Below, in pieces: positions 1 to 7,104 of a DNA stretch of 21,413 nucleotides; position 1 is the stretch's first letter, and each line of letters begins with the position of its first letter. The position numbers were made by a program, and so were the translations under genes. The notes under the pieces were generated by a model. It did no database searches. It was not told the DNA's origin and was given only the letters and a program-made list of their open reading frames with translations. The stretch is from Chara braunii. Lineage: Eukaryota > Streptophyta > Charophyceae > Charales > Characeae. The stretch spans positions 268,542-289,954 of the forward strand of contig BFEA01000789.1 in NCBI GenBank assembly GCA_003427395.1, given 5' to 3'.

Positions 1-313
1 CGGTCGTATCGCCCGCGTGAATCATCACGTCGGTCTCCTCGGTCGTATCGCCCGCGTGAATCATCACGTCGGTCTCCTCGGTCGTATCGCCCGCGCGAAT
101 CGTCGGGTCGATCTTCTCTCTCATATCTGTTGCCCCTGTATCCGTCTCGATCTGACCTCTCATATCTGTCGTCTCTATGTCCATCTCGATCCGATCTCTC
201 ATATTTGTCGCCCCTGTATCCGTTTCGATCCGACCTCTCATATCTGTCGTCTCTATGTCCATCTCAACCCGATCTCTCATATCTGTCGCCCCTGTATCCG
301 TCTCGCCGACCCT
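1..313 (-). repeat. 39-bp minisatellite coding for a 13-residue Arg/Asp/Gly repeat in gag
   Basis: Eight contiguous 39-bp units: 1-39, 40-78, 79-117 (family 1), then about 119-157, 158-196, 197-235, 236-274 and 275-313 (family 2). In the gag frame family 1 reads GDRRDDSRGRYDR and family 2 is of the type DRYERSDRDGYRG. Within family 2, odd and even units differ consistently, giving a 78-bp higher-order dimer. Period 39 is a multiple of 3, so copy-number change keeps the frame. Confidence 0.9.
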
Positions 314-1718
314 GATCCAACTCCCACCGGCCTCGAGAGTCGCCTCTACCCCCGTCAGGCTCATAGCGAGCGCTACGCGAGTAGTCATCTAGTCTCCTAG
401 CACGCCCATACGTCTCGCGAGTCCTGCGGTCCCGATCTATCTCATCATCCCTGCGCCGGCATGGCTCATCGTCTCTCTCCCTTTCCCTCGCACGATAATC
501 AGTCAGCGTTCGGGGATTTCTATCCTCGACACTCCTCCAGGAATCAGTGTTCCTCCGGTCCCAGCGAAGTGAATAGGGCCCTCCGGGCTTGTCCCGATAT
601 GCCGCGGCTCCGGTGGTGGTCACAATCTATGTAACCTGTCTTGTCAATCCCCTTACCATGTCCCTTATCTCCTTCACTTCCTCGGCCACAGCTTCATTCT
701 TTTCCGACCAGGGATAGTCCTTGAAATCGGGACATCTATCAGTGGCATACTCCTTGTAGAGAGAGAAGTCACGTCTCCTCATCCCTCTCCACACCAAGTC
801 CTTGTAGTCGTCTGCCTCTGCCTTTATCGCGATCTTTAGGACTTCTGGGAAGTCAAGCTTGTCCCGTGGAAGATCTCTAAGTATACTCTTTTGTCTACCT
901 TTGGACAGGTGTCCGATGAAGATAGTACAGCGCTCGACCTCNGAGATCTTCCCCTTCTTCATCAGCAAGTCGGAGATCTTCTGGAAACGCATCCCAAATG
1001 CCCGTACGCTTTCATCCTCATCTTGAGTCATCGTCTCAAGGTCCTTGATGGAGTACTTGTTATCCTCCAACTTGTAAAGCTCTACGAGGTTCTTTTTGTA
1101 CGTAGTTCATTTCCCATTCTTGGGTCGGGCTTCCTTAACTTCCTTGCCGAGGCTTGGGTCCACATTAAATAGGAAGTTCTCTATAATCTCTTCCTCCGAC
1201 CACTGACTCCGGCTGGCGTGAAGTTCCCATTTCTCCAGATATTTTGTAATGCCATAGCCCTTGAAAATAGGAGGCTCCAAGGCCTTGTGCGTAATAATAT
1301 AGCGATCCTTGCTCTCGTAAGGGAGCGGATGTGACTCCCCAGTCCGGGGGTCGAAGACTCGCCTGGGCGGCGCTCTATCCCTGTCTCTGTCCCTCCAATA
1401 GGAATCCCTCGAACTCTCTCTCCAGTCCTCCCTGTGCCTATCCGCCATGGTCTCCCTCCGCTCATACTCGGGGGATCGTCGTCTCGTCGCTTCTCGCCGT
1501 CCGCTCGAGGTTCCTGTCTTCAGAGCCTCCTGCGGCTCTGTCACAACCGGCTCGCCCATTACATCGGGTTCCCCGTCATTGGTTTGGTCAGCCCATCTCA
1601 GCGGCGCTTCCCGCCTAATTCGTTCCTTCAGATCCCTCAGAGCTCGGTCGGGCGATGTCCTGTACTCCTCCCTCGCTTCGCCCATTGTCGGTTGTGGCCC
1701 CATCGTGTCGGGTTCCAT
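1..1718 (-). pseudogene. Ty3/gypsy-type retrotransposon gag, decayed, 3' end off window
   Basis: Structural capsid-like protein of an LTR retrotransposon. ATG is at 1716-1718 and a single reading frame runs to the window edge, interrupted by three in-frame stops: TGA 1107-1109, TAG 627-629 and TGA 264-266. Order: a charged N-terminal region, a very Arg/Asp/Glu-rich stretch (about residues 60-125), a segment with SHPLPYESKDRY leading into the Retrotrans_gag-like core (KNLVELYKLED, then VRAFGMRFQKISDLL and LRDLPRDKLDFPEVL), a helical stretch (EEVKEIRDMVRGL), then an Arg/Asp/Gly/Tyr repeat tail. The TGA at 264-266 lies where sister repeat units have CGA, so it is a C-to-T loss in a CpG. The zinc knuckle and pol would lie beyond position 1. 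Family assignment rests on the gag-core pattern and composition; I see no protease or RT here, so Ty3/gypsy is probable, not proven. Confidence 0.72.
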
Positions 1719-1759
1719 AGGCCACCAGATGATGCAGTTGGGCTCTCACGCCGGGCGTT

Positions 1760-1849
1760 ACAGCCCGGACCTATGACAGTTGTCGCAGCCCGGACCTGTG
1801 ACAGAACCCGCAGCCCGGACCTGTGACAGAACCCGCAGCCCGGACCAGT
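1760..1849. repeat. 25-bp tandem repeat upstream of gag
   Basis: About 3.6 copies of a 25-bp unit containing CAGCCCGGACCTGTGACAG start at 1760, 1785, 1810 and 1835. The two middle copies are identical; the outer ones diverge. Period 25 is not a multiple of 3, so unlike the 39-bp array this is unlikely to be coding. It lies between the end of ORF E (1882) and the gag ATG (1718), in the gag leader. Confidence 0.85.
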
Positions 1850-1881
1850 TTCCTTGTCACGGTTCACGCTCGCCTCCAATC

Positions 1882-2208
1882 CTAGCTCTCGACTGCCCTG
1901 ATTACCACTTCCAGTACTCCGCACCGGTCGCAGATCTCGTGCTCTCCCTCAATCCCAAGAATCCCTGTGCCTNGGTAAACCTCTCCTTCGGGATCGGCCA
2001 ACAAGGCCGCGCCTCTCCGGATCTGCAGTACACCCGTGATTGGATCTCTACCCTTGTGGCAGATCGCAGTCCCAAGCCTAGCCAATGTCTCCTGATCAGC
2101 ACCCCTCAAGAGCCTCCGAGCGTCTAGCTCCGTCCTCCTTGCTAGATCTCCTAGCCCGTCCTGAATTGGGTAGCCTGCTAAAGGAGGAAGGTCCCCTCCT
2201 ACTGCCAT
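1882..2208 (-). CDS. Unassigned ORF E, directly upstream of gag
   Basis: ORF of 108 codons, ATG at 2206-2208 and TAG at 1882-1884. The frame is open a little further upstream. I do not recognise it. It is Arg/Leu/Gly-rich, with a helical stretch (ELDARRLLRGADQETLARLG), a basic patch and one CxxC pair (CDRC) near the C-terminus. One N falls in it. It lies on the same strand as the gag pseudogene and as ORFs A-D upstream, so it probably belongs to the same element. Its codons show no internal stop, unlike its neighbours, but its short length limits what that means. Confidence 0.45.
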   Translation of the reverse strand: MAVGGDLPPLAGYPIQDGLGDLARRTELDARRLLRGADQETLARLGTAICHKGRDPITGVLQIRRGAALLADPEGEVYXGTGILGIEGEHEICDRCGVLEVVIRAVES

Positions 2209-2315
2209 CCAAAGTTGCTCGTTGACCCTTTTTTTCTAGCTTCCACTATCGTTCCAAGAGCTTTAAATCTTTATCTCTCCTCCTTTAACTCCCAGACGGC
2301 TATGAGGTCATTTGT

Positions 2316-2818
2316 CTAGCACCTGAGGTAAGTCAGTGCTATAACCACTCGTAGCCTCATCGCCGACAGCTCCAATATGTCATAGAATGTCTCAAAGTCC
2401 TCCTTATCTCCACTATCCTCTATGGCCTCTAAAGTCTTTATCGATTCCTTCCAGTACCGATCGTGAGCGGCTAGCACCCTGAGTATGGCACCGTCTGTTA
2501 CAACTCTCCCTAACTCTCCAGTTTTTCTGGCTTCGCTTATCTTCAACCTCTCAGCCTCTCTTGTCGTCTCGTACCATGCCCTTATCCGAGACCGCCCTTC
2601 GAAAGGTGTCACTCGGAGTATGTATTTTATCCTCCGTCAATCCAAAGTCCTGTTCCCCTAGCCTCACGCAGCGCACGGCGGACACACTCTGCCTCCTCAA
2701 CTATGCACAATCTGGTATGGAGTTGGAGCTCTACGATCACTAACACCAACGGTCCGTCCAGTCTCCCTACCACATGCAATGAGTACTGATCCGTCGTGTG
2801 CAGTGCAGTCCCGCTCAT
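2316..2818 (-). pseudogene. Unassigned ORF D, split by a frameshift near 2640
   Basis: Two overlapping open stretches look like one gene. The first runs from ATG 2816-2818 to a TAA at about 2627 (63 codons). The second is open from about 2636 to 2316 in another frame and lacks an early ATG. The second half is rich in charged helix (YETTREAERLKISEARK, then ESIKTLEAIEDSGDKEDFE), which suggests a coiled coil. The ATG overlaps the stop of upstream ORF C as ATGA. In eukaryotic DNA that may simply be a small frame change inside one longer ancestral ORF rather than translational coupling. No known domain recognised. Confidence 0.4.
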
Positions 2819-3135
2819 GTCCTGTCGCTACCTCCCTGCGTTACCTTGTCCTCCGTCGATTCGCCCTCTGCAGACCTCCCCCTAGTTCCTTCGCGTGATA
2901 CGCTCCTAGCTTTTACCCTCTCCAGAAAGTCTGATCTCCACACCTGGATAATCTCTCTTTCCTCCCTAAACAAACTCTCTAACTCTCTCGTCACGAGCTC
3001 AGCCCTACGCAACTTGCCCTCATCCTGNCACGACCNGATCTCNCTTAACTTGTTCCCCAACTCCTTTACCTNGTTCAAGAGTGGTTCTTTAATGCGCTCT
3101 NTCACTCTTTCGACTNCCTCACTCTCCTCTTCCAT
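2815..3135 (-). CDS. Unassigned ORF C, coiled-coil-like
   Basis: ORF of 106 codons from ATG 3133-3135 to TGA 2815-2817. The N-terminal 60 residues are Glu/Lys/Arg/Leu-rich with heptad-like spacing (RRAELVTRELESLFREER), suggesting a coiled coil; the C-terminus is a Ser/Arg/Gly-rich tail. Several Ns fall in the first third, so residues there are uncertain. It is in the same reading frame as B2, A2, B1 and A1 further upstream (first codon base divisible by 3), separated from B2 by two TGA codons. This fits either a chain of small genes or one long ORF broken by mutation. Confidence 0.42.
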   Translation of the reverse strand: MEEESEXVERVXERIKEPLLNXVKELGNKLXEIXSXQDEGKLRRAELVTRELESLFREEREIIQVWRSDFLERVKARSVSREGTRGRSAEGESTEDKVTQGGSDRT

Positions 3136-3159
3136 ACTCANTCCTCATCTNTTTCCANC

Positions 3160-3447
3160 TCATCCTCTCACCNTCGCTNTAGCCTCCGCTACCGTCTCGT
3201 CGTGGAAGTGCTCCGCGCGCATATAACCTTGTGACCATATCATCACCTCATAGGAAATCGTGGTCTGGAAGGTCACCCGCGCCAGCACATCAGCTCTATA
3301 CTCGTGGATCAAATCTCTGGCTCGTCCCCGGCACTCCCTCGCCGTCAAGTCCTCGTCTACGTACGCTCGGAGAAGTACTGTCACCGTGTATCCTGTGCTT
3401 ACCAATTGCTCTCCTACACGCATCACTGTGGCCGTCCTCCCCGACAT
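3160..3447 (-). CDS. Unassigned ORF B2, second copy of the B module
   Basis: ORF of 95 codons, ATG 3445-3447, TGA 3160-3162. It begins one codon after the TAG of A2 (TAG GGA ATG) in the same frame. The product resembles B1 (4515-4279): both have a beta-like N-terminal strand, a helical middle, then an aromatic strand followed by an RA[E/H] segment (B2: SYEVMIWSQGYMRAEHFHDE; B1: RYVEFTIYFHGADGRAH). I do not recognise the family. The C-terminal residues near 3170-3178 contain Ns. Its position immediately after an A-type ORF repeats the A1-B1 arrangement, which is the best evidence that the pair is a duplicated unit. Confidence 0.45.
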   Translation of the reverse strand: MSGRTATVMRVGEQLVSTGYTVTVLLRAYVDEDLTARECRGRARDLIHEYRADVLARVTFQTTISYEVMIWSQGYMRAEHFHDETVAEAXAXVRG

Positions 3448-3450
3448 TCC

Positions 3451-4206
3451 CTAAGCTGCGGCCTCGAAGAGAAACCTCACATCCTCTAGCCCCACGTAAT
3501 CGATCTCCGCCCGTCTCCTGCAGTACGTAATCAGATCGACTGGCCTCAGACATTCCATCCAGCAAGTAACATTTATGATGTCGTCAAGCGTCTCTCTACT
3601 GGGCGGTCCCCACCTCACACAAATGGCGTAGTATACTTCCCTGAAACGGGGCGCTAAGCCCTCCCAGAGCGCGTAAAGTGTGTGGTCCACTGCTCTACTC
3701 AAACGTTCTACGCTCCCATAGGTCTGCCCTATCACGAAGACAGGAAGTCTGAATCGCCAATCCTCTCTCGGGTAGAGGGCCGGATGCGGTGGACCATATA
3801 CCAAGCAGCTCCAACGCGTCCTCCCTCCAGAGAGTCTCGCCAGTTGCTGATTAACGATCACTCTGGCCAACGACTCGCTTCTCCACCAAGCCCTGCTTGC
3901 CCCTGCGATCGTCAGTCCTACCTCTAAATCGTGTGCTCTGTCCGCTATCAAATGTCCGACCCCTTCTAGGTCATGAGTCCTCTCGGGTCGTTCATCTCTC
4001 AGTATCACTGTCCAAAGGAAGAGTCCCTCTGCGAGCCACGTTCCCAGGTATNGTATCGGAACACGCNCTGTCCCNTCTAACNNCACGGGAAGAGGAATGT
4101 CGTATCCAACCGCCGTCTCTCTGGGTCCCACAAGCTTCCTCACGCTATACGATTCAGACTCTCGTGAGAGAACATAAGCTAACCAGGCTACTGAGTCACT
4201 CCTCAT
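3451..4206 (-). CDS. Unassigned ORF A2, divergent member of the A family
   Basis: Longest uninterrupted ORF of the left block: 251 codons, ATG 4204-4206, TAG 3451-3453. No known domain. It aligns by eye with A3 (18234-19250) and A1 (5418-4573). An N-terminal hydrophobic/aromatic segment (FLWTVIL, residues 63-69) matches A3 AWRSIIL; EGVGHL matches A3 QGVGVV; a helical middle follows; VFVIGQTYGSVERL (156-169) matches A3 TFVVESVFGGIGGV; and YYAICVRWGPP (192-202) matches A3 YILYSLATGGP and A1 WVLYAQFVAGPP. It lacks the acidic Trp-rich tail of A1 and A3, ending in EAAA. Ns at 4053-4083 blur residues 42-52. It could be a structural or nucleic-acid-binding protein of the element; nothing in the sequence decides. 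Confidence 0.5.
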   Translation of the reverse strand: MRSDSVAWLAYVLSRESESYSVRKLVGPRETAVGYDIPLPVXLXGTXRVPIXYLGTWLAEGLFLWTVILRDERPERTHDLEGVGHLIADRAHDLEVGLTIAGASRAWWRSESLARVIVNQQLARLSGGRTRWSCLVYGPPHPALYPREDWRFRLPVFVIGQTYGSVERLSRAVDHTLYALWEGLAPRFREVYYAICVRWGPPSRETLDDIINVTCWMECLRPVDLITYCRRRAEIDYVGLEDVRFLFEAAA

Positions 4207-4278
4207 CTCCCCTCCGACTCTCGATCAACATCACTCTACTCCCTCCGACGCACCCTATCTCTCGACGTTGCTAACTCC

Positions 4279-4515
4279 TCAGTCAACTCTCCCACTCAGG
4301 TCCAGTATGGTCGAGTAGGTGTTGTGAGCTCTCCCGTCTGCTCCATGGAAGTAGATAGTAAACTCGACGTACCTCTGGCTCCTCCGTATCTCCAGGGCAT
4401 GTTCCGTCATGAGTCTGATCTGTCACTCAACAATCTCTAACGCCTCTCCTTCCCAGCCACTTGTCCTATCTCGTCGTAGGGAAAGAGTCACCCTCAGTAT
4501 ATCCCGGTCTGCCAT
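4279..4515 (-). pseudogene. Unassigned ORF B1, first copy of the B module, one in-frame TGA
   Basis: Frame from ATG 4513-4515 to TGA 4279-4281, 78 codons, broken by TGA at 4423-4425. The product starts MADRDILRVTLSLRRD and carries a C-terminal segment (YVEFTIYFHGADGRAH) that parallels B2. It begins 57 bp after the stop of A1 and is followed 72 bp later by A2, so order A1-B1-A2-B2 is a tandem duplication. Function unknown. Confidence 0.42.
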
Positions 4516-4572
4516 ACTCTTCACTACTCCCTTCTCTAAACCTCACTCGGTTATGTCCTGCCTCTAGTCGTC

Positions 4573-5418
4573 TCACGCATCTGGCATATCCTCGTCTGTA
4601 TCCTCATCTACCCTCTGCCCCCATGGGATGTCGTCCTGCCCTTCGGCTTGAAGGAGATGGCCCCAGCTGTCCTCCTGCGGCGCCTCTCCACCTACCTGCT
4701 CCTGTCCCTCAGCCCGCGCCAGATCTCCCCAGTCCTCGTCCTGGTCGCCCCAAGGGTCTATGTCATCGAAGTCCTCCCAATCCCGATTCTTAGCGTTCCA
4801 CACAAGATCGTCAGCCTCTGGATATACCTGCTGGTAATACTCCTCAACCTCGCTGGTCGAGATGAGATGGCCTGGCCTCTCCTCACGAGTCTCGGCTAAC
4901 AGCTGACCTACTCCAGCTAAATGATCTGTAGGCCTCCTAGCCTCTCTCTCTAGCGCCGTCCAGAAGGCTAGGGGCTGGTGCAGAGAATACAGGTCAGGGC
5001 TCCCGGTAGGTACAATGGCCCGCAGGAACTCAATCAACTGGAGCCCTCACTCGCCTACTGGCGGCCCCGCTACAAACTGTGCATACAACACCCAGTCCCT
5101 GTCAGCGTACCCTCTACAAAGGCTGTCCAAGTCAAGGGCCGCAAAGTACATCTCACCCAGACGCCTAAGCCCCCAAAGCTCCTCTGCCACGAAGCACGGA
5201 AGCGTCACACGCAGTCGACTGCTAGGATATGGGAAGTGTCCTCCAATCCTGAAGGTCGTCTTCACTCTCCGAACAACCCCGTGCAACCACTCTACCTCGC
5301 CCCGCGCGGAGTCCGCTCGAGCCAGTAAGATCCTTTTCGCGCTCTGCTCCTCTCGCCAATTATCGTGCTATAACGCATCCCGAAACAGAGGGATCACTCT
5401 CTTCTTGGTGTCCGACAT
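4573..5418 (-). pseudogene. Unassigned ORF A1, A family with acidic Trp-rich tail, two in-frame stops
   Basis: One frame from ATG 5416-5418 to TGA 4573-4575 (281 sense codons), interrupted by TAG 5368-5370 (codon 17) and TGA 5047-5049 (codon 124). Alignment with A3 is collinear: REE (22-24), HG (46-47), FPY (62-64), QLIEF (127-131) and EYYQQ (193-197) have nearly the same spacing as A3 REE 108-110, HG 127-128, FFPY 145-148, QLIEL 212-216 and EYYQA 276-280. The TGA falls at A3's Arg codon. The tail (about 203-281) is Asp/Glu/Trp-rich and holds an internal repeat, WGDLARAEGQ and WGHLLQAEGQ. A3 has about 90 more N-terminal residues. In A1 the frame stays open upstream to about 5475, so the true start may be lost. 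No known family; the acidic tail suggests binding to a basic partner, but that is inference. Confidence 0.55.
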
Positions 5419-5575
5419 CGGGAAAGCAAAAACCACCCCCCGTTCTAACCCGATTCCACTGCCTCCTACATGTTAGGCCATCCAGCCCTGCTACGCGACA
5501 CTTGAACCACCATCAAGCAACCTCTCTCACCCCCCCTATCACACCCCACTCCTGTGATTCATCGAACCACAACTC
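5368..5575 (-). repeat. Inverted-repeat copy of 19690-19886 (A1 5' region)
   Basis: The reverse complement of this segment matches 19690-19886 with roughly 85-90% identity by eye, including AGGAGTGGGGTGTGATAGGG, GGCCTAACATGTAG, GGCAGTGGAATCGGGTTAG and ACACCAAGAAGAGAGTGAT. The similarity stops right at the shared TAG (5368-5370 here, 19884-19886 there). Both copies read a 16-codon stretch starting MS[D/N]TKKRVI before that TAG. Here the reading frame continues as A1; on the right it does not. Confidence 0.8.
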
Positions 5576-5904
5576 TTAACCCCTACTGAGGGTCTTTCTC
5601 TCCCCTCCGTGCATCCAGCCTCTCCTGCCACACTCCCCATCCTTCCCGGTCCCACCTCCTCCTCCCACGCTCCCCTGCTTATCATCTACACTGCCCTTCC
5701 CTAAGTCCTATCTTGGAACGACATAAAAATCCAACCTCCCTACCAAGGGGGTCATCCGAGTAGTGCTTATTACAGGAAAACAAGAGACTTATGAACATCA
5801 ACTACATAGACGAGCACCCTTTCTGCGGCTGAACATTAATTACATAGAACAGTTACTGTACTGCTTTCTGGGGACGGTCACCTGTGGATGTATATCTCAA
5901 GACT
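5576..5904. other. No gene seen: pyrimidine-rich spacer
   Basis: C/T-rich plus strand up to about 5700 (many CCTCC and CTCCC runs), then mixed sequence. No convincing coding potential, tRNA or repeat boundary on either strand. If the left block is an LTR element, its primer-binding site and LTR would be expected upstream, but I find no PBS-like motif here. Confidence 0.5.
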
Positions 5905-6060
5905 CTTTTTTTGTTTGTTTTTTTTTGTTTTTTAGGGGTGCTGTTAAGAGCTGACGCCACCAGCTCTCCCGGGGAGGCTCCATCTATTGGTGGAGAGCAA
6001 CACCTTTTGGAAAGCGGGTCCAACATCCCTGGACATTTGAATGATTGTTTGTTTGAACAG
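5905..6060 (-). mobile_element. 3' end of a LINE (copy 1), strongly 5'-truncated
   Basis: The T-rich run 5905-5933 is the poly(A) tail of a minus-strand insertion. On the minus strand it is preceded by CACCAATAGATGGAGCC, also found in the copy at 20899, and by the hairpin at 6007-6023. The 5' limit is a guess from where similarity to the other copies fades. Confidence 0.65.
6007..6023 (-). other. LINE 3' hairpin, copy 1
   Basis: Read on the minus strand: stem TTGGA / TCCAA with 7-nt loop CCCGCTT, 74 nt before the poly(A) tail. Compared with LINE-2 (CTGGA / TCCAG) one base pair has changed on both sides. Confidence 0.7.
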
Positions 6061-6594
6061 ACATGCTGAAGTAATACCTGCCCCTTGCAGGATCTGTCTC
6101 CCCAGGATGATATGGACATTTCGAACTCCGGACATTGGAGTTGTTTGCCTACTTGCCGACCTAAAGAGAGTGGGGCGAACCGTCTACGGCAGTCATCCTC
6201 AAAAGGCTCAAGTATTGGATTGCAGAGACAGGGACGGTAGGAGCTTGGGGGGTTGTGCTACCTCAGTCCCGATCGTTCCCGAATGGCGTCATACTGGTTA
6301 TCTTGCTGATTGATCCAAAGACAAGAACTCTTAGATCCAAAACGAGTTTTAGGTGGTTCACCCACCAACAACTCATGGACCTCTCCTCAGAATGGTTCAG
6401 TACAAACTTTGCCTGGACTTTCAGCAGGGTTCTGGTCTTTATGCAGGTTCTGTTGGAGACTAATGTGCTGAAAGAGCACAATCAATGGGACGACCCCCCT
6501 TCTGTGCTCCCTCTCAAGACAACGGACCGAAAGCCACACTGGGTGGACCGTCACAATCCAGACACAGTCCAATGACTGACCGACACCTGGAACC
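6061..6594. other. Unassigned segment between two LINE insertions
   Basis: An open frame on the plus strand (6255-6575, 106 codons from a non-ATG start) gives an ordinary-looking protein (RWFTHQQLMDLSSEWF) that I cannot place. It could be 5' sequence of the following LINE, part of the minus-strand fragment, or chance. No RNA gene or repeat recognised. Confidence 0.3.
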
Positions 6595-6952
6595 GCGAAC
6601 TGAGGGCCCATTGATAGGGCAGCATCCTAACATCCGCCCAGCGAACTGAGGCCCCATTGATAGGGCAGCATCCTAACATCCGCCCCTCTTTCCCATCATA
6701 CAACCACCCACCTTCCCCCACTCCCCCTTCCTCGCCTCCCCTCCTTGGGAGTGCAGCNCAACCCTCCCAATTCCTCCAACGCCAGGGCAGCATCCTAACA
6801 TCCGCCCAGCGAACTGAGGCCCCATTGATAGGGCAGCATCCTAACATCNGCCCCTCTTTCCCATCATACAACCACCCACCTTCCCCCACTCCCCCTTCCT
6901 CGCCTCCCCTCCTTGGGAGTGCAGCACAACCCTCCCAATTCCTCCAACGCCC
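6595..6952 (+). repeat. 168-bp tandem monomers at the 5' end of LINE-1
   Basis: Each unit starts GCGAACTGAGGCCCCATTGA and ends CCAATTCCTCCAACGCC. A 46-bp partial copy starts at 6595, a full 168-bp copy at 6641 and a third (about 143 bp) at 6809. The unit carries a long pyrimidine tract. Placement at the 5' end recalls monomeric LINE promoters such as those of mouse L1; a promoter role is inference. Confidence 0.85.
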
Positions 6953-7104
6953 GCCCTCCCCTCCGGTCTTTCCCCGTATCAGGAAGCCGCCCCAGTGGGC
7001 TACAAAGTTGGCCCGGGCGGACATAGATACCTGTTTGCTCAATGTTAATGGACTCGTCCAAGCATCGGTGAAAAGAAAAAGACTGCAATGCCCCTCTGTC
7101 GGAG

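Noticed and set aside
1-313. CRISPR-like array
   Set aside because: Units are contiguous without unique spacers and are in frame with gag.
17-400. Plus-strand ORF of 127 codons with His/Ile/Cys-rich repeats
   Set aside because: It is the complement of the gag minisatellite; the minus strand carries the longer, gag-like reading.
5425-5470. TGGAATCGGGTTAG, conserved in both inverted-repeat arms, as a primer-binding site
   Set aside because: It starts with TGG but matches no tRNA 3' end that I recognise, and no LTR end precedes it.
5015-5476. Plus-strand ORF similar to the minus-strand ORF at 19778-19993
   Set aside because: The similarity is explained by the inverted DNA repeat; the opposite strand carries the A1 frame with homologues elsewhere.
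6551-7042. Minus-strand 163-codon ORF, Gly/Trp/Glu-rich
   Set aside because: Produced by the pyrimidine-rich 168-bp monomers read backwards; no protein-like pattern beyond the repeat.
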